Assembly (NCBI GenBank): GCA_028717305.1 | Contig: JAQUOC010000091.1 | Coordinates: 1 to 5,245, forward strand | Direction: 5' to 3' | Length of the DNA stretch: 5,245 bases | Source: Dehalococcoidales bacterium | GTDB lineage: Bacteria; Chloroflexota; Dehalococcoidia; Dehalococcoidales; UBA5760 | Shown: positions 1-4,355 of the stretch, piece after piece | Layout of the letters: every line of letters starts with the position of its first letter | Position numbering within the stretch: the stretch's first letter is position 1 | Program-made: the position numbers and the translations under genes | Notes under the pieces: model-generated | What the model was told of the DNA's origin: nothing | Database searches by the model: none | Seen by the model: the letters and a program-made list of their open reading frames with translations, nothing else

Positions 1-312
1 ATAGATCCACAGCATATCTCCGACTTCATAAAGTGGATCGGCGTAAGTACCTACAAGCAGTATGGTGGTAGTACCAAGGACTACCACAAAATGTCGGCGG
101 AAGAGAAGAAACAGCTGGGCGGAATTACCAAAATGGTTAGCGAGGCAATGACGAAGGGTATCATCCTGGCTAAGGAGCAGCCGGAAATAGTAAAAGACCA
201 TATCAAATACCTGGAATCAGTACAGCCGGGCTACACTAAACGGATGCTGGAGGATATGTTAACGCAGTATCGTGAGTTTCTGTATGCCAGGACCTACGCC
301 GATGAGGATTAG
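1..312 (+). CDS. 3' end of an unrecognised gene (hypothetical protein, N-terminus outside window)
   Basis: The frame is open from the first base to a TAG at 310-312, giving the last 103 residues of a protein that starts before the window. The first in-window ATG (base 91) has no convincing Shine-Dalgarno site, and the frame continues upstream of it, so it is unlikely to be the true start. The visible part is charged and looks mostly helical. It is rich in Lys, Glu and Met, has several aromatic residues (Tyr, Trp, Phe), and ends in an acidic tail (DED). I see no signal peptide, membrane segment, zinc motif or catalytic signature, and I do not recognise the family. A gap of 68 bases separates it from the DpnI-like gene on the same strand, so co-transcription is possible but not shown. 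Its base composition is intermediate between the DpnI-like gene and the GC-rich genes to the right. Confidence 0.7.
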   Translation: MDPQHISDFIKWIGVSTYKQYGGSTKDYHKMSAEEKKQLGGITKMVSEAMTKGIILAKEQPEIVKDHIKYLESVQPGYTKRMLEDMLTQYREFLYARTYADED

Positions 313-350
313 AGAGAGAAAAGTTGTAGTCTATTATCATTTTGCTGACC

Positions 351-375
351 CCCCATATTTTCTTTCTAAATGGGG
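351..375 (+). promoter_or_regulatory. Inverted repeat that could hide the ribosome binding site of the DpnI-like gene
   Basis: CCCCAT at 351-356 is perfectly complementary to ATGGGG at 370-375. The GGGG of the right arm is the only purine-rich stretch at Shine-Dalgarno distance from the ATG at 381. If the hairpin forms in the mRNA, it would cover the ribosome binding site. The stem is only six base pairs with a 13-base AT-rich loop, so the structure is modest and its role is inferred. Confidence 0.35.
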
Positions 376-380
376 TTATC

Positions 381-1148
381 ATGCGTCTTCTTCTTAACAA
401 AGATTTGATGGCAGGGTATAAAAGCCCTTCTCAGAAAATCAGGGTTTTGACTGAGGATTGGGTTAACAACGAAGTTTTTTGTCCGTCTTGCGGCGCAAAT
501 ATCAATAGGTATGAACATAATCGTCCCGTTGCTGACTTCTACTGTCCCATCTGCAAAGAAGATTACGAACTCAAGGGTAAGGGGGGTGGTTTTGGCGGTA
601 AAATTGTCGATGGAGCTTTCAAGACAGCAATAGAACGGCTGAAAAGCAACCTCAATCCTAATTTGTTTTTGTTGAATTACAGTCCACAGAATTATGAAGT
701 CTTAAGTTTCTGCGTCATACCGAAGTACTTCTTCGTTCCTCAGGTAATAGAAAAGCGTAAACCTCTTTCCATGACTGCACGTAGGGCTGGTTGGGTCGGC
801 TGTAATATCATACTGGAAGACATTCCACAAACTGGAAGAATATTTTACGTCAAGGATAGGGTGATATTGCCCCATGAAACTGTATTAGAGGGCTGGCAGA
901 AAACGCTGTTCCTGAAAGAAGAACCGAAGGTTAAGGAGCGAGGTTGGACAATAGACATTATGAATTGCATTGAAAGGCTCGGTAAGAAGGAGTTCTCACT
1001 AACTGAAGTTTATAATTTTGAAAACGAATTGCAGAGAAAACATCCGCATAACCTCCACATAAGAGACAAGATCAGGCAACAACTGCAGATATTGAGAGAC
1101 AGTAGCTACCTGGAATTTCTGGGACGAGGAAGGTACAGGAGGGTATAA
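381..1148 (+). CDS. dpnI: DpnI-like type IIM restriction endonuclease (cuts methylated GATC)
   Basis: This is a 255-residue protein that lines up almost end to end with pneumococcal DpnI (254 residues, gene dpnC), as far as I can recall that sequence. DpnI cleaves GATC only when the adenine is N6-methylated. The N-terminal half carries the PD-(D/E)xK nuclease core: D52 in RPVADFYC, then E63 and K65 in YELKGK. Two Cys pairs (C34/C37 and C55/C58) form a zinc-binding site. The conserved block TARRAGW-GCN follows, with W138 at the position of the tryptophan implicated in methyl-adenine recognition. The C-terminal part, from GWTIDIMNC (about 188) to GRGRYRRV, matches DpnI's winged-helix domain, which also binds methylated DNA. 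The reading frame could start at a TTG (342), but the ATG at 381 matches the DpnI N-terminus exactly and leaves no extra residues. The stop overlaps the next gene by one base. No cognate methyltransferase is visible, as expected for this enzyme type. All catalytic and zinc residues are present, so it looks active. Confidence 0.95.
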   Translation: MRLLLNKDLMAGYKSPSQKIRVLTEDWVNNEVFCPSCGANINRYEHNRPVADFYCPICKEDYELKGKGGGFGGKIVDGAFKTAIERLKSNLNPNLFLLNYSPQNYEVLSFCVIPKYFFVPQVIEKRKPLSMTARRAGWVGCNIILEDIPQTGRIFYVKDRVILPHETVLEGWQKTLFLKEEPKVKERGWTIDIMNCIERLGKKEFSLTEVYNFENELQRKHPHNLHIRDKIRQQLQILRDSSYLEFLGRGRYRRV

Positions 1149-1417
1149 TGGCAGAATATATTTTCCTTACCACTGAAGGCTCGACGTTTCAACCCAGTAG
1201 CATTAGTTCCGAACCGGACGTCGAGAATATGCAAGTAATAGGCTTCGCTAGAGGCGATACAGTTCAAGACGCAGCGACGAGGTTGGTTGAGTTAAATAAG
1301 TACTTGGTTGATACCAGCTTCGATGATATTTTCGCAATTCAAATCGCCGATGAAAATCGAGAATATTTGTCCTTGAGAGGTTTAATTCAGAGATATACGC
1401 GTTCCCAAGCTGATTAA
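1148..1417 (+). CDS. Small protein of unknown function, translationally coupled to the DpnI-like gene
   Basis: An 89-residue ORF whose ATG shares one base with the stop of the DpnI-like gene (TAATG). The AGGAGG just upstream (1137-1142) lies inside the end of that gene and is a good Shine-Dalgarno site, so the two are surely one transcriptional and translational unit. The protein is acidic and soluble, with no membrane segment or cysteines. It opens with a strand-like stretch (EYIFLTTEG), followed by a Ser/Pro-rich turn, QVIGFARGDT, a helix (VQDAATRLVELNKYL) and another strand (IFAIQIADE). I do not recognise a named domain. In pneumococcus a small gene of unclear function (dpnD) also follows the DpnI gene, but I see no clear DpnD/PcfM signature here. 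A role as partner, modulator or passenger of the nuclease is inference from position only. Confidence 0.8.
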   Translation: MAEYIFLTTEGSTFQPSSISSEPDVENMQVIGFARGDTVQDAATRLVELNKYLVDTSFDDIFAIQIADENREYLSLRGLIQRYTRSQAD

Positions 1418-1437
1418 GTTCTGTGTATCAGTAAAAT

Positions 1438-1513
1438 TGGCTCCCCGGCAAGGACTCGAACCTTGAACCTAGCGGTTAACAGCCGCCCGCTCTACCGATT
1501 GAGCTACCGGGGA
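1438..1513 (-). tRNA. tRNA-Asn (anticodon GTT)
   Basis: Read on the minus strand it folds as a standard cloverleaf: acceptor TCCCCGG/CCGGGGA, D stem GCTC/GAGC, anticodon loop CTGTTAA with anticodon GTT, and T arm CAAGG-TTCGAGT-CCTTG. The discriminator base is G, as expected for Asn, and the 3' CCA is encoded (1438-1440). It is the last gene of the array. Its 3' end lies only 20 bases from the end of the convergent 89-codon gene, and no terminator hairpin is visible in between. Confidence 0.97.
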
Positions 1514-1522
1514 TTGCTATTG

Positions 1523-1596
1523 TGGCTGCCGAGCCTGGATTCGAACCAGGGCTAAAGGATTCAAAGTCCTCCGTGCTACCGCTACACAACTCGGCA
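1523..1596 (-). tRNA. tRNA-Gln (anticodon TTG)
   Basis: Minus-strand cloverleaf with acceptor TGCCGAG/CTCGGCA, anticodon stem GAGGA/TCCTT, loop CTTTGAA with anticodon TTG, and T arm CCTGG-TTCGAAT-CCAGG. The discriminator is G and CCA is encoded at 1523-1525. Nine bases separate it from tRNA-Asn. It starts directly downstream of an extended -10 promoter in the 62-base gap to tRNA-Leu. Confidence 0.97.
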
Positions 1597-1604
1597 ACGG
1601 GATT

Positions 1605-1613
1605 ATTATAGCA
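1605..1613 (-). promoter_or_regulatory. Extended -10 promoter for tRNA-Gln/tRNA-Asn
   Basis: On the minus strand the sequence reads TGC-TATAAT, a perfect -10 hexamer with the TGn extension. No good -35 lies at 16-18 bases, which extended -10 promoters can tolerate. The expected start site falls within a few bases of the mature 5' end of tRNA-Gln (1596). Together with the hairpin just upstream, this suggests that Gln and Asn form their own transcription unit. Confidence 0.6.
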
Positions 1614-1614
1614 T

Positions 1615-1658
1615 AAAATCAGGCCTCAAGCTGTCGTTTCGACTTTCAGCAACCCTGA
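1615..1658 (-). terminator. Terminator-like hairpin after tRNA-Leu
   Basis: Starting at the base after the tRNA-Leu CCA, the minus strand reads TCAGG, then a nested hairpin (GCT...GTCG-AAA-CGAC-AGC), then CCTGA followed by TTTT. The outer arms are plus-strand 1654-1658 and 1619-1623, and the T run is 1615-1618. The stem is imperfect and the T run short, so termination would be partial. Its placement right after a tRNA and right before a promoter supports a transcription boundary. Confidence 0.45.
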
Positions 1659-1747
1659 TGGTGCCGAAGGTCGGACTCGAACCGACACGGGGATTGCTCC
1701 CCAACAGTTTTTGAGACTGTCGCGTCTACCTCTTCCGCCACTTCGGC
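1659..1747 (-). tRNA. tRNA-Leu (anticodon CAA)
   Basis: An 89-base class II tRNA on the minus strand. The acceptor is GCCGAAG/CTTCGGC, the anticodon stem ACAGT/ACTGT, and the loop CTCAAAA gives anticodon CAA, reading TTG codons. The long variable arm typical of Leu is present (GGGGA-GCAA-TCCCC), as is the T arm around TTCGAGT. The discriminator is A and CCA is encoded (1659-1661). Confidence 0.97.
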
Positions 1748-1750
1748 ACA

Positions 1751-1822
1751 AGCGGAAGACGAGATTCGAACTCGCGATCCTCTCCTTGGCAAGGAGATGC
1801 TCTACCGCTGAGCCACTTCCGC
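1751..1822 (-). tRNA. tRNA-Gly (anticodon GCC), CCA not encoded
   Basis: Minus-strand cloverleaf of 72 bases: acceptor GCGGAAG/CTTCCGC, D stem GCTC/GAGC, anticodon stem TCTCC/GGAGA, loop TTGCCAA with anticodon GCC, and T arm GCGAG-TTCGAAT-CTCGT. The discriminator is T (U in RNA), the usual base for bacterial glycine tRNAs. Unlike the other four tRNAs here, it is followed by TGT rather than CCA, so its 3' end must be completed by the CCA-adding enzyme. Only three bases separate it from tRNA-Leu. Confidence 0.96.
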
Positions 1823-1833
1823 CCGCTACATAG

Positions 1834-1909
<76 letters not shown>

Positions 1910-1918
1910 ACAAAGGTT

Positions 1919-1947
1919 ATTGTAACCTAGCGGAGTCGCGCCGTCAA
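1919..1947 (-). promoter_or_regulatory. Promoter of the tRNA array
   Basis: The minus strand shows TTGACG (1947-1942), exactly 17 bases, then TACAAT (1924-1919), a near-consensus sigma70-type promoter. The predicted start is about two to five bases ahead of tRNA-Phe, so the 5' leader is very short. Confidence 0.8.
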
Positions 1948-1952
1948 ACTGA

Positions 1953-1973
1953 GGCTGCTTAACTATTGCAGCC
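1953..1973. repeat. Perfect inverted repeat between two divergent promoters
   Basis: GGCTGC (1953-1958) and GCAGCC (1968-1973) flank a 9-base AT-rich spacer. It sits five bases upstream of the tRNA -35 box and about 47 bases upstream of the usp -35 box. It could be a binding site for a regulator of either promoter, or chance. No coding sequence is seen in the rest of 1910-2106. Confidence 0.35.
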
Positions 1974-2020
1974 ATCGATAAAATCGCGGCGCTTCTGCCG
2001 GGGATTAAACTTTCTTGCTA

Positions 2021-2049
2021 TTGACAAGGTATCCAAAGGGGGCTAAACT
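2021..2049 (+). promoter_or_regulatory. Promoter of the UspA-family gene
   Basis: TTGACA at 2021-2026, a 17-base spacer and TAAACT at 2044-2049 make a strong sigma70-type promoter. The start site would be near 2056, leaving a leader of about 50 bases before the ATG at 2107. Confidence 0.75.
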
Positions 2050-2106
2050 CTAATTCCAACAATCACAGTCACCCTCTGTTAAGTAATCTTGCTGAAAGGA
2101 GTCGAG

Positions 2107-2574
2107 ATGTACAAAAAAATACTGGTGCCACTGGATGGTTCAGAGATCAGCGAGCATGTGCTTGGACATGTCAAGGCGATAGCTCGAGGATGCCAGACTA
2201 AAGAGGTGGTGCTGCTTCAGGTAATTGAGCCCCTTCTGATATCGTTCAAGTCAACCATTACCATGGCCGACCACTACCGTGAGGAAGAGGATAAATACGA
2301 GAAATCCGTTCGAGATTATCTTGCCCGGGTGGCCGGGACTTTGAAGAAGAGCGGCCTGTCTGCCGAGACTGTGATGGTACCTATAACCCATGGTTCGGTG
2401 GCCGATGAGATACTTCACTATGCTACGGAGAACGGGGTTGATCTGATTATTATGAGCACACACGGCAAGTCGGGTCTGTCACGCTGGCACTTCGGCAGTG
2501 TGGCTAACAGGGTGTCCAGCCACTCTCCCGTTCCCGTGCTTATCGTGACACCGAGTGGTTTTCGGACCGGATGA
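2107..2574 (+). CDS. Universal stress protein, UspA family (ATP-binding type)
   Basis: A 155-residue cytoplasmic protein, the usual size for a single-domain Usp. The N-terminus KKILVPLDGSE is the family's first strand, with D10 at the ATP-contacting Asp position. The C-terminal nucleotide loop reads S117-x2-G120-x9-G130-S131, close to the family motif G-x2-G-x9-G-(S/T), with the first Gly replaced by Ser. It ends in the typical SHSPVPVLIV strand. This places it with ATP-binding Usps, which act as dimers in stress and energy adaptation; the target here is unknown. A TTG at 2089 would lengthen the frame, but the ATG at 2107 follows AAAGGAG (2095-2101) at five bases and fits the family start. 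It appears monocistronic: it has its own promoter and is followed by a hairpin and then by another promoter. Confidence 0.95.
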   Translation: MYKKILVPLDGSEISEHVLGHVKAIARGCQTKEVVLLQVIEPLLISFKSTITMADHYREEEDKYEKSVRDYLARVAGTLKKSGLSAETVMVPITHGSVADEILHYATENGVDLIIMSTHGKSGLSRWHFGSVANRVSSHSPVPVLIVTPSGFRTG

Positions 2575-2581
2575 GGCGGCC

Positions 2582-2616
2582 GGAGGCGGACTTGCCTGTG
2601 ACCGCAGTCCGACTCC
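2582..2616 (+). terminator. Hairpin after the usp gene, possible weak terminator
   Basis: GGAG-G-CGGACT (2582-2592) pairs with AGTCCG-A-CTCC (2606-2616): ten pairs and one mismatch around a 13-base loop, starting eight bases after the usp stop. No T run follows directly; the nearest T-rich stretch is about 13 bases later. It may instead protect the 3' end or act with Rho. The rest of the 216-base gap to the next gene holds only that gene's promoter and ribosome site. Confidence 0.4.
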
Positions 2617-2695
2617 TGCCGGGAAACATTCTTTCAGGCTATTTCTGTAATTCGGCGGGTTTCTGGCACCGTTTTTGTTCAGATTCTTAAGGGTG

Positions 2696-2723
2696 TTGAC
2701 ACCGGGTGGATGTCCAATATAAG
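2696..2723 (+). promoter_or_regulatory. Promoter of the DUF4870/Tic20-like gene
   Basis: TTGACA (2696-2701), a 16-base spacer and TATAAG (2718-2723) form a good sigma70-type promoter. Transcription would begin near 2730, about 60 bases before the ATG at 2791. Confidence 0.65.
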
Positions 2724-2776
2724 CTGATATCGCACCTGTGGAGTGCCCCTGAGGCAATACAGGGTAGTCTTGATAT

Positions 2777-2785
2777 TAAGGAGGT
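2777..2785 (+). promoter_or_regulatory. Full-length Shine-Dalgarno site fixing the start at 2791
   Basis: TAAGGAGGT is a complete complement of the 16S rRNA 3' end and lies five bases before ATG 2791. It rules out the longer frame beginning at GTG 2743, which would place this site inside the coding region. Confidence 0.85.
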
Positions 2786-2790
2786 TCCTA

Positions 2791-3198
2791 ATGGGCTCAT
2801 CTGGTGATTCGGATGTGCAAATGAAGCAGAACAAGATGGGACTGTTGTGTTATGCCGGCTTCTGGGTAACCGGTATCATCTTTCTTATCATCGAGAAGAA
2901 GAACAACATGATCCGTTTCCATGCCATGCAGTCTCTGGTTACCTTCGGCATCCTCCATATTATCTGGGGTGTTGCCGGTAATTTCGGCAGTCCCCTGGTC
3001 TGGGGCGTCGGTTACGGATGGGGCCTGTTTTCGCCGATGTTTATTGCCGGTATGGTTGTGTTCGGGGTTTTCTTCGCCATCTGGTGGATACTCTGGGCGG
3101 TGCTGATGTACCGGACCTATCACGGTACGACGTACCGGGTACCTGTATTCGGCGATCTGGCCGCGAAGTGCCTGGCCAAGCTGGATGCCGAGAAGTAA
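2791..3198 (+). CDS. DUF4870/Tic20-like small integral membrane protein
   Basis: A 135-residue protein with three hydrophobic segments at about 16-34, 46-64 and 82-107. The short hydrophilic N-terminus is not a signal peptide. Family hallmarks are visible: the LCYAGFWVTGIIFLIIEKKN first helix, the RFHAMQS motif at 42-48 joining helices 1 and 2, and YRVPVFGDLA at 115-124 after the last helix. These match the widespread bacterial DUF4870 (Tic20-related) group. The biochemical role of the bacterial members is not established as far as I know. It has its own promoter and an excellent Shine-Dalgarno site, so it is probably well expressed. No clear terminator follows in the first 40 bases. Its transcript could reach the terminator at 3396-3437 in the pan leader. 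Confidence 0.85.
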   Translation: MGSSGDSDVQMKQNKMGLLCYAGFWVTGIIFLIIEKKNNMIRFHAMQSLVTFGILHIIWGVAGNFGSPLVWGVGYGWGLFSPMFIAGMVVFGVFFAIWWILWAVLMYRTYHGTTYRVPVFGDLAAKCLAKLDAEK

Positions 3199-3239
3199 CG
3201 ACTGAAGTGACTTATTCCCCCGGCGCTAGCGTACCGGAC

Positions 3240-3268
3240 TTGACGAAACCCTTCTGGTTTTTTATACT
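3240..3268 (+). promoter_or_regulatory. Promoter of the pantothenate operon
   Basis: TTGACG (3240-3245), exactly 17 bases, then TATACT (3263-3268): near-consensus sigma70 elements. Start near 3275, giving a leader of about 185 nt before the ATG at 3459. No promoter-like pair fits in the 29 bases between the terminator and that ATG, so this is the best candidate for driving the operon. Confidence 0.75.
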
Positions 3269-3274
3269 TGGGTT

Positions 3275-3458
3275 TGTGGTAGTTACCAGCCACCGACCCG
3301 GGCGGCGGTGAGCTTGGTAGATTAATGCGGATGAACATTTTTGGTCGCTTGGATCTGTGATGACCGAGACGGCAGAAAAATCAGGATTTCTGTTTAGTGC
3401 CTTCTCTGTCAAAAAATAGAGAAGGCACTTCTTATTTGAGTACGAGGGAAGAGCAGCT
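3275..3458 (+). ncRNA. Structured pan operon leader with an attenuator (candidate pan motif / riboswitch-like element)
   Basis: The stretch between the promoter and the first start codon is non-coding and can form several stems. GTGG/CCAC (3276-3279 with 3290-3293) extends into the promoter-proximal DNA as GGGT/ACCC. TTGGTC/GACCGA pairs 3341-3346 with 3362-3367. CAGAAA/TTTCTG (3373-3378 with 3387-3392) carries a two-A bulge (3379-3380) and a CAGG loop. The strong terminator hairpin at 3396-3429 follows. A conserved hairpin with bulged A residues, the pan motif, is reported upstream of panB/C/D operons, including in Chloroflexota. The bulged-A hairpin here recalls it, but I cannot confirm a match from memory. 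GGCA (3371-3374) can also pair with TGCC (3398-3401), which would disrupt the base of the terminator, a possible antiterminator switch. Function is inference. Confidence 0.55.
3396..3437 (+). terminator. Intrinsic terminator in the pan operon leader
   Basis: AGTGCCTTCTCT (3396-3407) and AGAGAAGGCACT (3418-3429) are a perfect 12-bp inverted repeat, extendable by a G-T and a T-A pair to a 6-base A-rich loop. The T-rich tail TCTTATTT follows directly. It ends about 21 bases before the ATG at 3459. It could end readthrough from the upstream membrane-protein gene, but its position downstream of the pan promoter means it must also act on pan transcripts, so it fits an attenuator. Confidence 0.8.
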
Positions 3459-4355
3459 ATGGCGGATATTGGATTTATCGGGGCGGGGACGGTAGGTACC
3501 GCGCTGGCGATCAAGCTGAACAGCAGGGGCTACCCGGTGGTAGCCGTGTCCAGCCGGAGCCGGTCTTCAGTCGGAAAACTGGCGGAAAGAGTCAAGGGGT
3601 GTGTGGTGGTGGGTAGCAGACAGGAAGTAGCCGACGCTGCCGAGCTTGTTTTCATCACCACTCCCGATGATGCCATCGCCTCAGTGGCAGCCGGGGTAAA
3701 CTGGCGTCGCGGGCAGGGGGTGGTTCACTGCTGCGGGTCGGAGTCGACCGGGATTCTGGCGCCGGCCGGCAAGGTGGGAGCCCTCACCGGAGTCTTTCAT
3801 CCTCTGCAGTCCTTTGCCAGTGTGGAAATGGCTCTTCAGAATATCCCCGGCTCCACCGTTACCATCGAGGCTGAGCCGCCCTTGCTGGAAACACTTAAGG
3901 ATATCGCTGCTGCTCTCGATGCTCACTGGATTGAGCTAACGGCAGCAGCCCGTGTGGTCTATCATGCCTCGGCAGTATTTGCCTGCAACTATCTGGTCAC
4001 CCTGGAGAAGCTGGCGGCCGACCTCTGGCAAACCTTTGGGATCCCCCGGCAGCAGGCTATCCGGGCGCTGCTGCCGTTGATACGGGGTACCATCCGCAAT
4101 ATTGAGGCCGTCGGCATCCCCGGCTGCCTCACCGGGCCAATCGCTAGGGGAGATATAAATACCGTCAGTAAGCACCTCGATGCCCTTAAAGAGGCGGCCC
4201 CCGACCTGCTTTCTACCTACCGGGAACTGGGTTTGAAGACCATTCCGGTTGCCCTGGATAAGGGAAAGATAGACGGGCGGCGGGCGAAGGAGCTGGAGGC
4301 GGTGCTGACAGGTACGACAGAAGAGTTTACCGAAGCTACGGGGGGAAGACAATGA
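3459..4355 (+). CDS. Rossmann/DUF2520 protein, probable ketopantoate reductase (PanG-like)
   Basis: A 298-residue protein with an N-terminal Rossmann fold: the dinucleotide loop is G8-A-G10-T-V-G13 in IGFIGAGTVG. The end of the second strand is followed by SSRSRSS (31-37), whose Arg/Ser residues favour NADPH. The C-terminal half is a helical DUF2520 domain with the hallmarks HPLQSF (114-119), YHASAVFACNYL (168-179) and TGPIARGD (225-232). As I recall, proteins of this architecture include PanG, a ketopantoate reductase replacing PanE in Francisella and Enterococcus. Lying directly ahead of panD and panB supports the step ketopantoate + NADPH to pantoate. PanE or IlvC elsewhere in the genome could also do this, so the assignment is inference. 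The ATG at 3459 follows GAGGGA at nine bases. The stop overlaps panD by four bases (ATGA), implying coupled translation. Confidence 0.9.
   Translation: MADIGFIGAGTVGTALAIKLNSRGYPVVAVSSRSRSSVGKLAERVKGCVVVGSRQEVADAAELVFITTPDDAIASVAAGVNWRRGQGVVHCCGSESTGILAPAGKVGALTGVFHPLQSFASVEMALQNIPGSTVTIEAEPPLLETLKDIAAALDAHWIELTAAARVVYHASAVFACNYLVTLEKLAADLWQTFGIPRQQAIRALLPLIRGTIRNIEAVGIPGCLTGPIARGDINTVSKHLDALKEAAPDLLSTYRELGLKTIPVALDKGKIDGRRAKELEAVLTGTTEEFTEATGGRQ

Noticed and set aside
61..90. Possible attachment-site copy of the tRNA-Asn 3' end in the left block
   Set aside because: Only a 7-base match (AAGGACT) was found, which is no more than chance.
342..380. TTG start extending the DpnI-like protein by 13 residues
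   Set aside because: The ATG at 381 aligns exactly with the DpnI N-terminus; the extension has no counterpart and no ribosome site.
2479..2757. 92-codon minus-strand frame across the usp 3' end and the following gap
   Set aside because: It overlaps the conserved C-terminus of usp and the next promoter; its product is low-complexity and unlike any protein I know.
3018..3311. 97-codon plus-strand frame out of phase with the membrane protein gene
   Set aside because: It overlaps the well-supported DUF4870-like gene and the pan promoter, and has no Shine-Dalgarno site.
3275..3458. T-box leader regulating the pan operon
   Set aside because: I see no T-box sequence (AGGGTGGNACCGCG-like) ahead of the terminator, so tRNA-sensing control of this type is not supported.
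3936..4352. 138-codon minus-strand frame opposite the DUF2520 gene
   Set aside because: It is an antisense shadow of a clear conserved gene in GC-rich DNA, with no ribosome site or family resemblance.
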